Positions 46,632-58,088 of a stretch of DNA of 64,000 bases are shown here, in pieces. The translations under genes were made by a program, and so were the position numbers. Position 1 is the stretch's first letter. Each line of letters starts with the position of its first letter. The DNA comes from Zhengitettix transpicula (taxonomy: Eukaryota > Arthropoda > Insecta > Orthoptera > Tetrigidae), in contig CM073591.1 of assembly GCA_037074705.1 (NCBI GenBank), forward strand, positions 4,952,087 to 5,016,086. The letters run 5' to 3'. The notes under the pieces were generated by a model. That model saw only the letters and a program-made list of their open reading frames with translations. It did not search any database and had not been told where the DNA came from.

Positions 46632-46879
46632 TGAAATGAACAACTTTCCAAGGTGACAAACACACCCTTTGTGCGCGGGCCACAGAGGGTCTCTTCAAAA
46701 CGAATTTACGAGAACAATGGCTGTGTGGAAGGACATCTGACCCTTGGGCCAGGAACTTCCCTGCTGGAGTTGACGGTGATCCGCTACTGGACAGTCCTCA
46801 GATGTGTAACAATGACATTTATCGGCTCTTCAGAGTAAGAATCACCACAATTAATAAGGTAAAGTGATTTAATTCGTAC

Positions 46880-47090
46880 ATAACTACGCAGTAGACGGCC
46901 ATGCTCTTTTTTTGGATAGCTGTTGATTACCCTGGCTTATAAATAAATGTATGCTGGAGTAAATGCATGGTAAATTTATTATATTATAAATAATTGCGGA
47001 CTAGATCTGCTGGCGTCCAAACCTGTCTTTTTTGTAATTTGATTTTTCTCATATTATTAATAAATTTGTTTCTCGTTTTATAAGGGAATG
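46880..47090. repeat. Partial third copy of the 12.3/35.5 kb repeat
   Basis: Aligns with 36290-36430 through CTGGCGYCCAAACC, TTTGTAATTTGATTTTT and TAAGGGAATGTGTTTAATTT-like segments, with lower identity than between the two long copies. Confidence 0.5.
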
Positions 47091-47099
47091 TGTTTAATT

Positions 47100-48060
47100 T
47101 CATAGTAGTAAAATAATCATTACAATATACAGTGTTCGCCACGTTGTTTTACGTCCTCGACACCACTTGAATAGTTTCCTGAAGAGTGGAATAATACGGT
47201 TGATGGGATTTCCACTCGTAATTTTAATTCCCGTGAACTTGAATTAATTGAATCTAGCACAGGTCACAGGCCGTCATTTTGCACACTTGAGACAGAGAAC
47301 TTGCAGCCAATGCTGTTAACTTGCAGAGTCTGCGTAATGAAGAGCAGCAGATGTGGGTCCTTCAATTTCACAGGCAATCGGATTCACTTATTTGTGAGAC
47401 TCACACAATTAAATTAATATATAATCAGGCTCTAGATAAAGTTCTGTTATATATATGTAAATTATATGTCAGTGGTTTGACATAAAATTTTTAATCAAAA
47501 AAAGTTTATGAAATATTTATGTGTTGAATAATATGGTTGTATGTAATTTACAAACGTGTAAAATTTTGACTCAAATTTGCAACAACTTTAAACTCCTTGG
47601 ACATTTCAGGTCCGTGTCTTCTTCCAAGTCTTTAAGAATGTTTGTGTCCATTTTTATGCATTTTTTCTCCTCTTTGAAGAGTCCATATAAGCATTTAATT
47701 TATTTATTATATATATATATATATACAGAACGTGGAGATTCCGCCATATATGAAAGTGTAATTTTCGTGTTTCCTGAATTAATGACAATAAAGTACTTAG
47801 AAGTTATTTATTAATTAGCTTAAGCATTACTTATTGCGTGTAACGCACGAAATCTGAATTTAATTTTCATGTGTTTTTAAGAACAATGATAAATTAATTT
47901 TATTATGTTAAATGATTTTGTAATTACTTAAATGACTTTAGTTTCGTTTCTAAACATAGTTCTTCATTATTTTGCATTAATGGTTATTTACTACATAAAT
48001 TAATGGCGAGCTTCTTGTGACTTGTCCGTATTTTGCTCAGGCTGGGCGGAACTAGGTCAA
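47100..48060. other. No gene recognised
   Basis: AT-rich DNA with a short (TA)n run at 47709-47725 and a 97-residue plus frame (47521-47814) without a recognisable domain. Confidence 0.4.
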
Positions 48061-48091
48061 AGTCAAATTGGAATTTGAAATTGCGTCTGTG

Positions 48092-48124
48092 ATTGGTTCC
48101 GGTAATTCGGATTACGTATAAAAA
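48092..48124 (+). promoter_or_regulatory. Candidate RNA polymerase II core promoter
   Basis: GATTGGTTCC (an inverted CCAAT box) at 48091-48100 is followed 16 bp later by GTATAAAAA (48116-48124), a good TATA box, in a locally GC-richer stretch. A start site would be expected near 48150. What it drives is unknown; the region could be an LTR or a host promoter. Confidence 0.35.
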
Positions 48125-48689
48125 CCCAGACTTTTCCGATTTTCCGAGACTTTATTTAGTATTTCAACGTGCACATTCTGTGAATATTATAGAAAGTGTG
48201 TCAGGGAAGAGATGAACAGTGTTTTTATTTATACAGTGCGACGATTAATAAAGTGCAGTAAAGTTCTCGACATTACCTCGAAGGGTTTCGAGGTTTTGTA
48301 TATGAATACGACTTGTGATGGTCGTCGAAACACTTGAGCTGTGCGGACGCAGAGTTGCCTTGAAACAGCCGCAGCCATCTTACACGCCCTGCACCCTGCG
48401 TACAGTGGGACAACACTCAACCATATTTAGTGAATTAGATCTAATGAATTTAAAGAGATATATTTATTTTTTCTTATTCGACGGATGAAATTATTAACAA
48501 TAAAATGTAAAATAAGATATTTTCAATAATTTGATGTATCCGCCGCCGCGCAAACTGCCCCATTGTAGATTAGATTTATGCACATACATTTAAATCGAAC
48601 ATAATTATATGCGTGTAGGTTGTCAGTTCTGAGACTGGTTTGAGGAAAGTTCCTAGGGAAATTATTGCCGGCGGTCAGATGACGAGAGC

Positions 48690-48830
48690 GAAGTATTCTT
48701 CGGTGTGAACGTGGCAGCGGGAGCTCTCACTCAAGGGTTTGGTGACAGACGCACGCAATCATCCATGTCCTGGCCGGGATTCAAACACGGGACGTGATGT
48801 GAGGCAAGGACGCAGCAGGTCGTCTTTATT
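48690..48830 (-). repeat. tRNA-derived SINE fragment
   Basis: On the minus strand the sequence includes GTGTTTGAATCCCGGCCAGG, a slightly altered B box in a tRNA-like T arm. It is related in layout to 1325-1435. Confidence 0.4.
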
Positions 48831-48839
48831 CTCCTATTG

Positions 48840-51120
48840 GAGGAAATTGGAAAAAGTTTTCTATATTTCCAATTTTAAATTTGCATTACCTGTAATTTAC
48901 ATTACATTACAAAGTTTTGATAAAGTAATAATTTCATTATTAAACATGAGCATAATTTAAATTAATTTTTTATTGATTTTGATTAATTCAGTTTCCATAA
49001 ACTTTAATATTCAAATTTATTGTTGAACTTTAATGCACTTTAGTCAAGACTTGTAAAATAATAGATTAAAATTTTATGTTCAATTCAAATTTGGATATTT
49101 TTCATTTTAATTCATTTCAATTACTAATTACCGTTAATTGTTTAATTTTCCATTTCTTTTTAAAATACTTAATTAGATTTAACTTTTCTTTCAATAAAAA
49201 CTAGGGCAATTAAATCAAGCTTGAATGCATTCAATTTATATTTTAAGTTCGAATATTACAAACGTCTGTATCATAATTTTGAATGTTTCATTTTTATGTA
49301 AGTTTACGTGTGTGGATTGTAAGTATCTAATTGACATTAACAATATAGGGTGTTATTTTTTTAAAAAATTGTGTGGTTATTTGATTTATCCCTTCCTCCA
49401 CCATACTTTATAATTTGTTCTACGAACGAGTGCAAGTACGGAGACTTTTCAATGCTGACATCACAGTATGTAAACATTTATTTGTTCATAATTCAATTTC
49501 TTCTTCCAGAGTGGCCGCTGTTCTGTGCTCACTTGTGTTCGAGTCCTGACGTATTGAAGCTACATCTGGATGTTCTGGGTGCGGAATTTGTCTTGACAGT
49601 GAAGATAAAATTTGTAGGGTTTCAAGTTTGAGTTAATTTAAACCGGAGCATGAAACTCTTGCAGCAACTGTGGAAATATTTCAGTCGGCCTTCAACGAAC
49701 GAAAAACCTTTTTACGTGTGACATATATAGATGGACAATTACTTAAATTCAGTTTCAATGTTAACCGCTACCATGTTTCTCTTCTCTTATCGAACGATAT
49801 TCACTCGAATTTCGCCATTAAATAAATTCAAATAACATTATATTGAGTAATTCTTTGCCCAAGTGGCCATTGTTTTTAATTATTGATGTTCCTCCAAAAC
49901 GTCTACAAACATATTTTAAAAAATATTTAGTACCATATTGCTGTTAAAATTATGTGGAGTCGCATTTATAAACTGGATGTAAGGATGGGTAAAATTACGG
50001 TTCCATTGCGCAGACGCAGGCTCGGCGCTGAACCTTTTAAACGCCAGAGCGCAGCAGACTACGTATAGCTGTACAGCCTGAGGTATGAGATGATACGCTG
50101 TATTTTGGCATTTTCTTTTCCATTTTATTTGGAGTAAAAATTGTAAAATGAATCGTTTCAGAAAGAGGTTGTCGTGTGCGACGGCGATCGCGTTATGCAA
50201 ATCAAAAAGTGTACATACTTTTATTTTTCAATTTGTTGAATGTTTAAATTACTTTGATAAACAGCCACATTAACAGGTGCTGCTTTCTACCTCGTTGTTT
50301 ACTCTAAATTCACGGAGAATTAACGTTATTTATTTATCATCGTTTCATGTGTACGAAAATATTATTGTTCTTAAATGTTTTGATTTATAGACTTTCGTTC
50401 TCGGTTTTGCTAGTCATAGGCTTTCTTTAAGCACTTCGTGAATTTTTAATGACAACTTTTCCATGATGTCATAAAATTTATTTAGTGCTGTACATCTGTT
50501 TGTATGTAATTCATTTCTTTCCTAAACCTTTACTTGATGCAGATAATTTCGGAAGTCGCCTGAAGCAGCGCGTTTTAGTGTGTATTTTTTTCCTTATTTC
50601 CATTGGTCGTTGCCGAGCATTGCGGAGTGTGAACGTAATGAGACTACGGTCTATTCGATTAATTTCTTCATAGAAAATGCTATTGGCTAATGTTAGATCC
50701 GCTGGTCCCCTGCTTGTCGTGTTGTAAAGAATGTCAATGTAGAACCCGCGTTCACGACATTTAACTCATTTTCTGCGAAGAATTACAACACTTCTTGTAA
50801 ACCGTGAGTCATTTATTTTTACTCCCCATAATAACGAACTACAGTTACAGTCGTTGGACAAGAGATATCCTCGAAGTATTGTCCGTGATTTGCTCATATC
50901 ACACACATTAAAGTTAAATCAAACACAGTCATTCGAAGAAAAATTTACGTGATTAAGTCACGTAATTAAATTATTAGCTAAATAACACTACGTTGAAGTT
51001 TGGATAACTTAATGATTGAAACATCTGATATTTTATGGTGAACTTGTAAAATATCCTGTTATAGCAGCCAGATTCTAGTAAGAAGAGGAAATAAATTCCC
51101 AAGGATGTTATGATGTATTC
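48840..51120. other. No gene recognised
   Basis: AT-rich. A 94-residue minus frame at 49916-50200 and smaller ones have no recognisable domain. Confidence 0.4.
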
Positions 51121-51129
51121 AAAAATAAA

Positions 51130-51400
51130 ACCATGCCTGCGATGTTCTCTCGAAGGTGAACCTTTGTGCAGAGACGGGAAGAGCTACCTTTGGGGATGCC
51201 TTCTCCTCTCTCCGTTTCTGAACTAAGGTTACCACAACTCGAGCTACCTCGGCCAGTTTTGAGAGGTGTATGTTCCGGGGTCGCCGATCTTGGGAATACT
51301 GTAAGAGTTGTCCGCTATTCCCATTGGAATAGTCGGCCAGCTGCCTCCTAAACTGGTCGAGGCACGGAGAAGGGAATGCTGCGTCCCCACAGCAATTTTT
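51130..51400. repeat. GC-rich unclassified repeat-like block
   Basis: Sharp GC-rich island in AT-rich flanks, ending in TGCTGCGTCCCCACAGCAAT; the same TGCTGCGTCCCCACAGC phrase is at about 550. The 61-residue plus frame (51166-51351) has no domain. It resembles a retroelement fragment by composition only. Confidence 0.35.
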
Positions 51401-51409
51401 TACCTATAC

Positions 51410-52850
51410 TTTGTTCCTTAATTTTTACGTATACTTAATTTTCCAAAATTATTATTTTTCTGAACGTTTATTAAACTAATTCCTAGTTTACAATTAGTGG
51501 CCCTTTTATAATCATTGTACGCCTTATCGCATTTTCCATTTACATTATGCAGCAATAAAGGAGAACGCGTAAGTTGATATGAATATAAATGCGCCTTTTG
51601 TGAAAATATATAGATTTTGTATAGTTATATCTATACATGTAATAAGAAACATTAAGTGGTTTATTTAACATAAAAAGTTACAATATAAAATATTTTTGTA
51701 TTCACAGAAGGTTAACAACTTGTCGTAACATTAATCTTGAATTATTTGTTTAATAATAAAATACATATTCAAATAAAAATAATAAAGTAAATTAACTTAA
51801 AAAATTAATACCTTATAAAGAAATACAATAAAAATAATAACATTAATTACAAGTAATTATCATGTTTGTAGAAGTATTTTTAAATAAATTTATTAAATTA
51901 AAACTAAATACAATATAAAAAAAATAATATTAAGTGGCACAGTTTCAAAACGTAAAATAATTTTAAATCCGATGGGTAATTGAAGTTAGTTCCTTTCTTG
52001 AAAGTAATTGAATAGTTGGATAAAGACGTAATTAATTGATCTACTAAATGGGCTACTAAATGTAATTTGCGTTCCTTTAGTAGTTTTAATTAGTTTGATG
52101 AGAGAAAATGTTGACTGGCCGCAGTAAGAACTTCCATAGCAGAAAAGTTAAACGGCGTGTGTCTTCACTTAGGCATTGATCATTAACAGCATTCTCCTAA
52201 ATTGCTGCAGGATCCTTTTCAGCGTAGAAAAGTTAAATGCGGATACAATCTTGCCCCAACTCCATGTGAGCCTCGTATGTATCGAGCAAATGTGGTTCAA
52301 ATTCTTGCTTCACAGTGGCATTGTGCTCGTCATAATCTAAAAATAAATCCAAGACGGCAAAATACTCATAGAATATATTATTTTCATATTTACGCTGACT
52401 CCAGATCTGCAGACACATCCGAGGGAGAGAACAATGTTTCTAAACGCTGAGACCGTTCGCCACATTTAATATACGTAGATGCTTCGTCGTACCTTGGAGG
52501 CAACAATTTAAATTGCTTTGTTTTGTCATGATATGAGGCAAACACGCAATGCCGGATCACATAGTTGTTGATAGAAGTTTAAAATTTGTCGTGTTAAATT
52601 GAAAGGTTTTATCAAAACCTTGTAGTAGTACGTTTCCCCTCAGCATCTGTCAAAACTCTCTATGACGCATTCCATATGCGAATATGGTTGATGAGAAATG
52701 GTGGATTCTGCTCATACAAAGTGCTGTGAAATGATATCAATTTTTTGAGTTCGTTTTCCTTTTTTAATGCAGCAAAGAAAATTTATTTTTTACCTGACAT
52801 TTAATTGTAATCGACGACATACTTGTCTGAATTTTTCTAAAATGTCAACT
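51410..52850. other. No gene recognised
   Basis: Very AT-rich at 51600-51960. The minus-strand sequence at 52230-52700 might be decayed transposase continuing from the hAT fragment at 52870, but no motif could be fixed. Confidence 0.3.
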
Positions 52851-52869
52851 CCGCGAGTTCTCCTCGTTA

Positions 52870-53085
52870 GAGCGCAAACAATTATTCTTAACACTGAAAA
52901 TATTTAGTTAGAGCGTAATTAAAATATAAAACTTGTGCCAAATCACGGCTTTCATCTAAAGAAATTGAAAAATCTTCATTTTGAATACTTGTACAAAGTT
53001 GCTCTGTCACATTTTGATAATTGACTGGCTTTCGGATTCGCCGATCGCGTTCGGGCGGATCATCGACGTTTCACTGTAGCAGCTT
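52870..53085 (-). pseudogene. hAT-type transposase fragment
   Basis: Minus strand reads IRKPVNYQNVTEQLCTSIQN then EDFSISLDESRD and AQVLYFNYA. This matches the catalytic-domain start of hAT transposases of the GTF2IRD2/ZBED/FAM200 type, where SLDESxD carries the first catalytic aspartate. A frameshifted TRRTRGVDILEKFRQ follows. Only ~70 codons are recognisable; zinc finger, other DDE residues and TIRs were not found. Confidence 0.55.
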
Positions 53086-53089
53086 TTGT

Positions 53090-54340
53090 GATGGCCGCAG
53101 GAGAAACTCAACGTTTCCCACCTGCGCCACGTAGCAAAATATTTTATTGTTCATAATCAATTGTTTAACCATACGTCACATGGTAGAGAAAAATATTGTT
53201 GTTTCTCGTTTAGATAAATTCATCAGAAGTTGACGAAAATTTTATATAAATTTATAATTTGAAATATTATACTATTTGGTCCTTACGTCACTCTTGACAT
53301 ATATTCCGCTGTATTGTTATTATTTTTCATATAAATTTGTAAATTAAAGATAATTTAACTTAAAGAATCTAAATTGTATTTATGGTTCAATTTCATTATG
53401 TCAAAATTGTTCAAACATTATTTTTTTTTAACTATGTTTGCTTAAAATTCAATACAACAATATAGCAGCTTTTTTCGTGTACTTTGTTATGTGCATTCTT
53501 GCTAATACGTAAAATAAATAACTTAACATGGTCTTAGGCCTGATCCTTTTCTTATTCTTGAAGAGGTTAATAAGATTAGTTTCCAAAGAAGAGAACTAAC
53601 ATAATATGTTGAGTGAAACACTTACCAAGTTGACACTGCAGCGATTATACTCTGCCACATTAGCCATTGTAATGCCATCCTGGCTGGCAGTAAAAGTAGA
53701 TTAACGGAAGCAACTGAAGATTAGTAAAGGACAAATTATTTATCGCGTCAAGTCCGAAAGAAAAATTCTACAATTATTAAACGAAAACTACGAAGCAAAT
53801 TGAGCGCTGAGTAACATGATCTTCCCTTAGAGCTACAGAAATAAAATAAAAATAGGTTACAACATAAGTATTTGTAGGTTAAGGTAGGTCAGAAGAAAAT
53901 GGGTCAACAAGGGACCGGCTGTTTTTTTTATAAAACAAATGCACCCCTCTAGGGTTCTTGAACAAAGTCTGGACAGTCAGGAACTGAGAAACAGGAGGGA
54001 TGTTGCAATCAGACAGAGACAAATAATCCGGTACAAAAAAACACCCACACAATACTTGGGCCACAGTAAGGTTAGGGAAACAGGTCGCGTCTAATAGAAT
54101 AAGAGACATATGTATATAGAACCACTGACTGGTGAATTATGCTATCACTGACTCGTGTGTTGAGGTGTTTTATTAGTCTGGCTTAGCAGATAAGGATAAT
54201 TAAACTGAACATAATATATGACAAGTTAAAAAAAGAAAATGCGAATTTGGAAGATAAGGACAGAAGCCGTCAACGATGTTGTTTTTTTAAAAGTAAGAAA
54301 GATGTCAAAATACAAACAAAATAAGTGATAATATAAAATA
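53090..54340. other. No gene recognised
   Basis: AT-rich; short frames only. A CTGATGA box near 53220 (minus) is followed by GAAAC but without a clear helix. Confidence 0.4.
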
Positions 54341-54349
54341 CCACACAAC

Positions 54350-54371
54350 GTTTCCTTGACCATTTCTTCAG
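54350..54371 (-). ncRNA. Weak hammerhead-like core at Penelope 3' end
   Basis: CTGAAGA, ten bases, GAAACGTTGTG on the minus strand. The helix between the boxes is not evident. It is kept because it lies just downstream of a GIY-YIG coding scrap on the same strand, the same arrangement as at 10258-10653. Confidence 0.3.
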
Positions 54372-54437
54372 ATGCTCCGAGGAGCCTAGAGCGATACAAC
54401 TGCACTACAAATTGTTTATGGTTGGGAAGTTAAATAT

Positions 54438-54501
54438 TAGATATATGTTTCTTGATGCGTCTATTAAGGGAACGTTTTGTCTGCCCTATGTAGCGGGAAT
54501 T
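54438..54501 (-). pseudogene. Penelope-like GIY-YIG endonuclease fragment
   Basis: Minus strand, one open frame: NSRYIGQTKRSLNRRIKKHI. This is the YIG strand, the basic QTKRSLNRR loop and the conserved Arg and His helix of the GIY-YIG endonuclease of Penelope-like elements. It is the best-preserved such fragment in the window, though only about 21 codons long. Confidence 0.65.
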
Positions 54502-54579
54502 ATAATTAGAGCAATACAATGTTTGCTGTAGGTGTCACGTGGGTCCTTGTGGATGTTAATCAAGTATGAAAGATTGGCG

Positions 54580-55214
54580 TCTAAATCATGGTTATGGATG
54601 TCGCTGAGGTTAATTATGACATTGAAATTACAGTGTAATCCCCACGGCTGGGGCAAAACGGGAGTACAAAGTTTAAAACAGATTTATCGGCCGATATTTG
54701 GGTCCAATACATATTTTTAGGTGTCATTTAAATTCATAATATTTCAGTAGACATTCTCTGTGTATAATTTCATCGCCTATTGACATGGGAAGTGAGAAAG
54801 TTCATGGGTGGAATTTGGTAGAGCGTTACATGAAAATAACGTGAATAGACCGATATTCGAGTAGTGGAGTTATGGATGTCGCTGAGTAATGCATGGCGAT
54901 GGGAGCGGACCTGGACGGGGATAGAAATTTTTAAACAATGTATCCAGCTAATTTTTGCGTGCAATAAATAGTTTTTGTTTTAACTCTTGACAGCGGGGGT
55001 GGAAATTTTCAAGCATGTTTAAACGGCGATATATTCATAGAATGAAAGAATTTAATGGTAAATAAGTTCAATCCCCTTCGGAATAGGAGGTGATCAAATT
55101 TTCGGATAGGGGTCGAGTTGTGGTACATAAAAATAACGCCAGTGCTACCTAGATTCAAGTCAAGTCGGGGGTTATGGAAAACTAACATCTCGGGCAACGC
55201 CGGCACCCAGCTAG
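54580..55214. repeat. CGGGCAACGCCGG-type repeat, long copy
   Basis: Contains near-tandem phrases (TTATGGATGTCGCTGAG at 54592 and 54870; GGCCGATATTTGGGT; GGAAATTTTCAAGCATGT) and ends CATCTCGGGCAACGCCGGCA then CCCAGCTAG. Its end abuts the TATTGTA element copy at 55215. Confidence 0.65.
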
Positions 55215-56265
55215 TATTGTAATAAACAAATAATTTAGCTTTATTTATTTAATTTGAATTTAAATGAATTTACCTCACGTTAAACGTAAAAATGTAATAA
55301 TTAATTGGAAAGCTTTTATTAAATGAAAAATCGAAATTAACAAACAAAATATTTATTTTATTTTGTGACAATAACTCAAAAACAATTACAATTTAAAATA
55401 TTAATTTCTCAGGGTCTTCACTGGGTTTGATAATGGACACAACAACGTGTTTAAAAAATCTTATTAACAAACAAATCACATTTACCTAAACAATACGTCG
55501 ATAGAAATAAATTAAAAAGAAAAGAAATGAACTTGACAATTAAAATAGAACGAAATTAAAAAAAGTAAAGAGATTATCTGTGATTAACAATTTAAAATAG
55601 AGCGAAATCTGACTTCTATCCTTTAATTACGTTTACATAAATCATTATTTTTGTATTTTGTTACTCACATTTGTCCAGCTGGTTCCAGCATTCCATTTGT
55701 TTTAGGGAGTACACTATTGCAAAAAAATTTACACTGATTCTAATATTGGTTCACAGATTTTACACTCTTGAAGTCCACCTTGATAGGCTCCCAGGAACTC
55801 GGATGATCCTTCTTTCTGTCAACTATCTGGTGACCGCTTGCCTTATATGAATCCTAGATTTGCTAGTTTTTTTACCGCTTGCGACTTGAACTGCAACTTT
55901 ACTATTCCTGACTGCTAAAGACGTAAAAACTGCACTCTTTTCCTGGCTGCTGATAAGCGTAAAAACTTCTACCTTAGCGATATTTTCGATGTAATGCTTC
56001 CGTGAATGTTTTTACTTTGTCTTAAATTCACAACTTTGTTTAGTGATACATTAAACGACTGCTAGTCTCTGTTCTAGACTCATTTGTTCCGTCCTGCGAA
56101 ATGTCCCGTCACCAACTAACTATCGTAGTTTCGAGTTTTAGCGCGCATACGCCATTTTTACTTTCCGACAAAGTAACTGAGCCGGGCTACATTGTTGTTT
56201 TGGAAGTTCCTGCCGCTACAATTAAATTTTATTAAAACCAATTAATGTCCTAATTAATTGGCATT

Positions 56266-56268
<3 letters not shown>
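55215..56268. mobile_element. TATTGTA-TIR element, copy 4
   Basis: Starts TATTGTAATAAAC and ends GGCATTACAAT(A), giving a ~9 bp inverted end, followed by a (TA)n run (56268-56303). The body matches 40850-41894. It carries no transposase. Confidence 0.6.

Positions 56269-56303
<35 letters not shown>
56268..56303. repeat. (TA)n microsatellite
   Basis: About 18 TA units at the right end of a TATTGTA element copy. Confidence 0.95.
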
Positions 56304-56306
<3 letters not shown>

Positions 56307-56589
56307 ATAGTAATATAGGAAAGTTGATTTTGGCATAAAGGTCAAAGGGATATGTTGCTTTTAACATAAAACAACCGGTTTTATTGTGGCGCGCGGAATT
56401 CAAAACCGCAAGCGACGATGGTAGTATACCTTTCAGGCGATTTTACTATACTTACCTTTAAGGCATGGCTCGTGTAGGATTTGGACCCTATCCACAACGA
56501 CCCATCAAATTTATTTACGCATTTAAATCAAGACCTCAAGTTTCTCAACATTTCATCAGTATGTATAGCAGTTGCGCAATGATTTTTTA

Positions 56590-56907
56590 ATCGATTAGGT
56601 TATGGCTTAGCGATGGGTGCAGCTCATCCACTCAAAGCTCCTAGATCTGATAAACCGACCAAAATTGGTACAAGCAAAGGTAAAAACCCACCACTTTGCT
56701 TCGGAACTTTGAGGATGCGTTTTATGCTAAAGTATCTCTTCCGTATATCGAGAATCCTTGGCAGCTCGTAGAGCTGTAAACGTTGCAATTTGTAAATTCG
56801 GTTCGCCTTTTATAGCGCTGTGAGCTGCTTTAATTACACAATTTAAAGGAGGAGATGCTTTCCTTGTCCTTCTCTTGACAACTATCTTCCTTCCTCGCAC
56901 GACCATG
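56590..56907 (-). pseudogene. PX-like hydrophobic protein of a Polinton/Maverick-type element
   Basis: From an ATG at 56907, a 59-residue basic frame (start MVVRGRKIVVKRRTRK) runs to a stop at 56728. Directly downstream, in another frame, lies RILKVPKQSGGFLPLLVPIL and GLSDLGALSG, then, after a stop, AAPIAK. The VPK-x-GGFLP-LxP followed by a Gly/Ala-rich hydrophobic segment is the hallmark of the PX protein of Maverick/Polinton and adintovirus-type elements, a small basic plus membrane-active type structural protein. At least one frameshift and one stop make it non-functional. The fibre-like gene lies ~100 bp upstream on the same strand. Confidence 0.7.
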
Positions 56908-56999
56908 GCTACTGCACGACTAACAAAAAATCTAGTCCTATGAGACTATTTTATCATTTTTGCAACTTATTTAATTTCAACGTATAGAGGAAAGTTGTT

Positions 57000-58016
57000 A
57001 ATATTATATTTAACATTCTTCGGTATCAACAGACGAAAGGATATCGTATCGTTAGATCGCACTTCGAGGTCACTATCATATGGAATATGTTTTTCTTTGT
57101 TGTTGTGTTAAAAGAAATGAGTTGAGTTCCAGGTGGAGCTGTTTTTAACGAAGGATATAAACGTACAATTCGAATAGTACCGTTGTAAGTTAGTGGATAT
57201 GATGACTTTCCTCCTGCTTCGTGCAAGTAATAGTATTCCTTTAGCTCAGGATCCTCAGGATTAGGATTCGGTATGCTGCTAAGTTGAAGAGTTGCTAAGT
57301 TGTACGGTGTATAAAGAATTTATTGTACTTGTTAGAAATCCTAAGTTAACAGCATCCGAGAAGAGAACTGGATCGTTACCGTCACAAATACGACGCTTTT
57401 GATGGATGACGAGAGAGTCGTCTGTGATTTGAAAATACTTTTTCATAGTTGTCTCTAACGATAACATATTTGTTGCATGCAATATTCCAGTATTTTGATT
57501 GCGCAACATTTATTACTCGCATTTATTACTCTCCAACTCTTTCTTTACATATCGTTTTGTCGCAGTGTCATTATCATTAAAATAAGTGACTATTGTTCGC
57601 ATTGTACGTGTTGTCAGGTGTCAGAACTAATGCGTGTTTATCTGGATACTTTTTCGTTACAACATCGGTTGATGCCACTGGATCGGCATCTTTCATTAAA
57701 CTTTTTCACCTTCTAATAAAACCGGACATCTCTCTATTTTATCGTTAACAAACCTTACGGTTGCAGCATCAGTCTTTGGTCCCGGCTCTCCTAGATGCAC
57801 AAATCTTTTCCGTAAAAGATCATGGTTACCGTCGTCGCCGATTGTGAAACCACATTTCCGTTTCAGCAACGTCTCGGCGTATGTCTTGGTACAAACACCG
57901 TTGTTTGAAACTGGATCGACTACTCTGCTAATTCGTTTGGATTCTGCACTCCAATGTCCATCGCCTGTACGCTTTAGCCCCGTCCACGAATATTGCCGAC
58001 CGAAACTGTTCATCAT
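57000..58016 (-). pseudogene. Fibre-like repeat protein of a Polinton/Maverick-type element
   Basis: Begins at an ATG at 58016 (MMNSFGRQYSWTG). Several frames together show at least five copies of a motif of the form KR-I/F-x2-V/L-x-D/E-P-x4-D-A-V-T-K-x-Y-V: KRISRVVDP with TKTYAE and KRFVHLGEPGPKTDA with RFV, both in 58016-57696; DPVASTDVVTKKY near 57690; DTATKRYV near 57570; and RICDGNDP with SDAVNLGFL in 57509-57279. The last part (57226-57026) is a beta-rich LTYNGTIRIVRLYPSL segment that could be a head domain. Such repeats occur in fibre-type proteins of Polintons, large DNA viruses and phages. Receptor or host role is unknown. Stops and frameshifts break the gene. Confidence 0.5.
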
Positions 58017-58088
58017 CGAACTTATGAAAGCTTAAATGAATACCATGCTTTTATAGAGACTGTTTCATGGATTCTTTGTCAGTAGACA
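58017..58088. promoter_or_regulatory. Divergent intergenic region of Polinton-type genes
   Basis: A 72 bp gap separates the start codons of the minus-strand fibre-like gene and the plus-strand ATPase. Both promoters would have to lie here or overlap the coding starts. No TATA box is obvious. Confidence 0.3.

Noticed and set aside
53210..53235. Additional hammerhead-like core on the minus strand
   Set aside because: CTGATGA and GAAAC are present but the intervening bases show no convincing helix.
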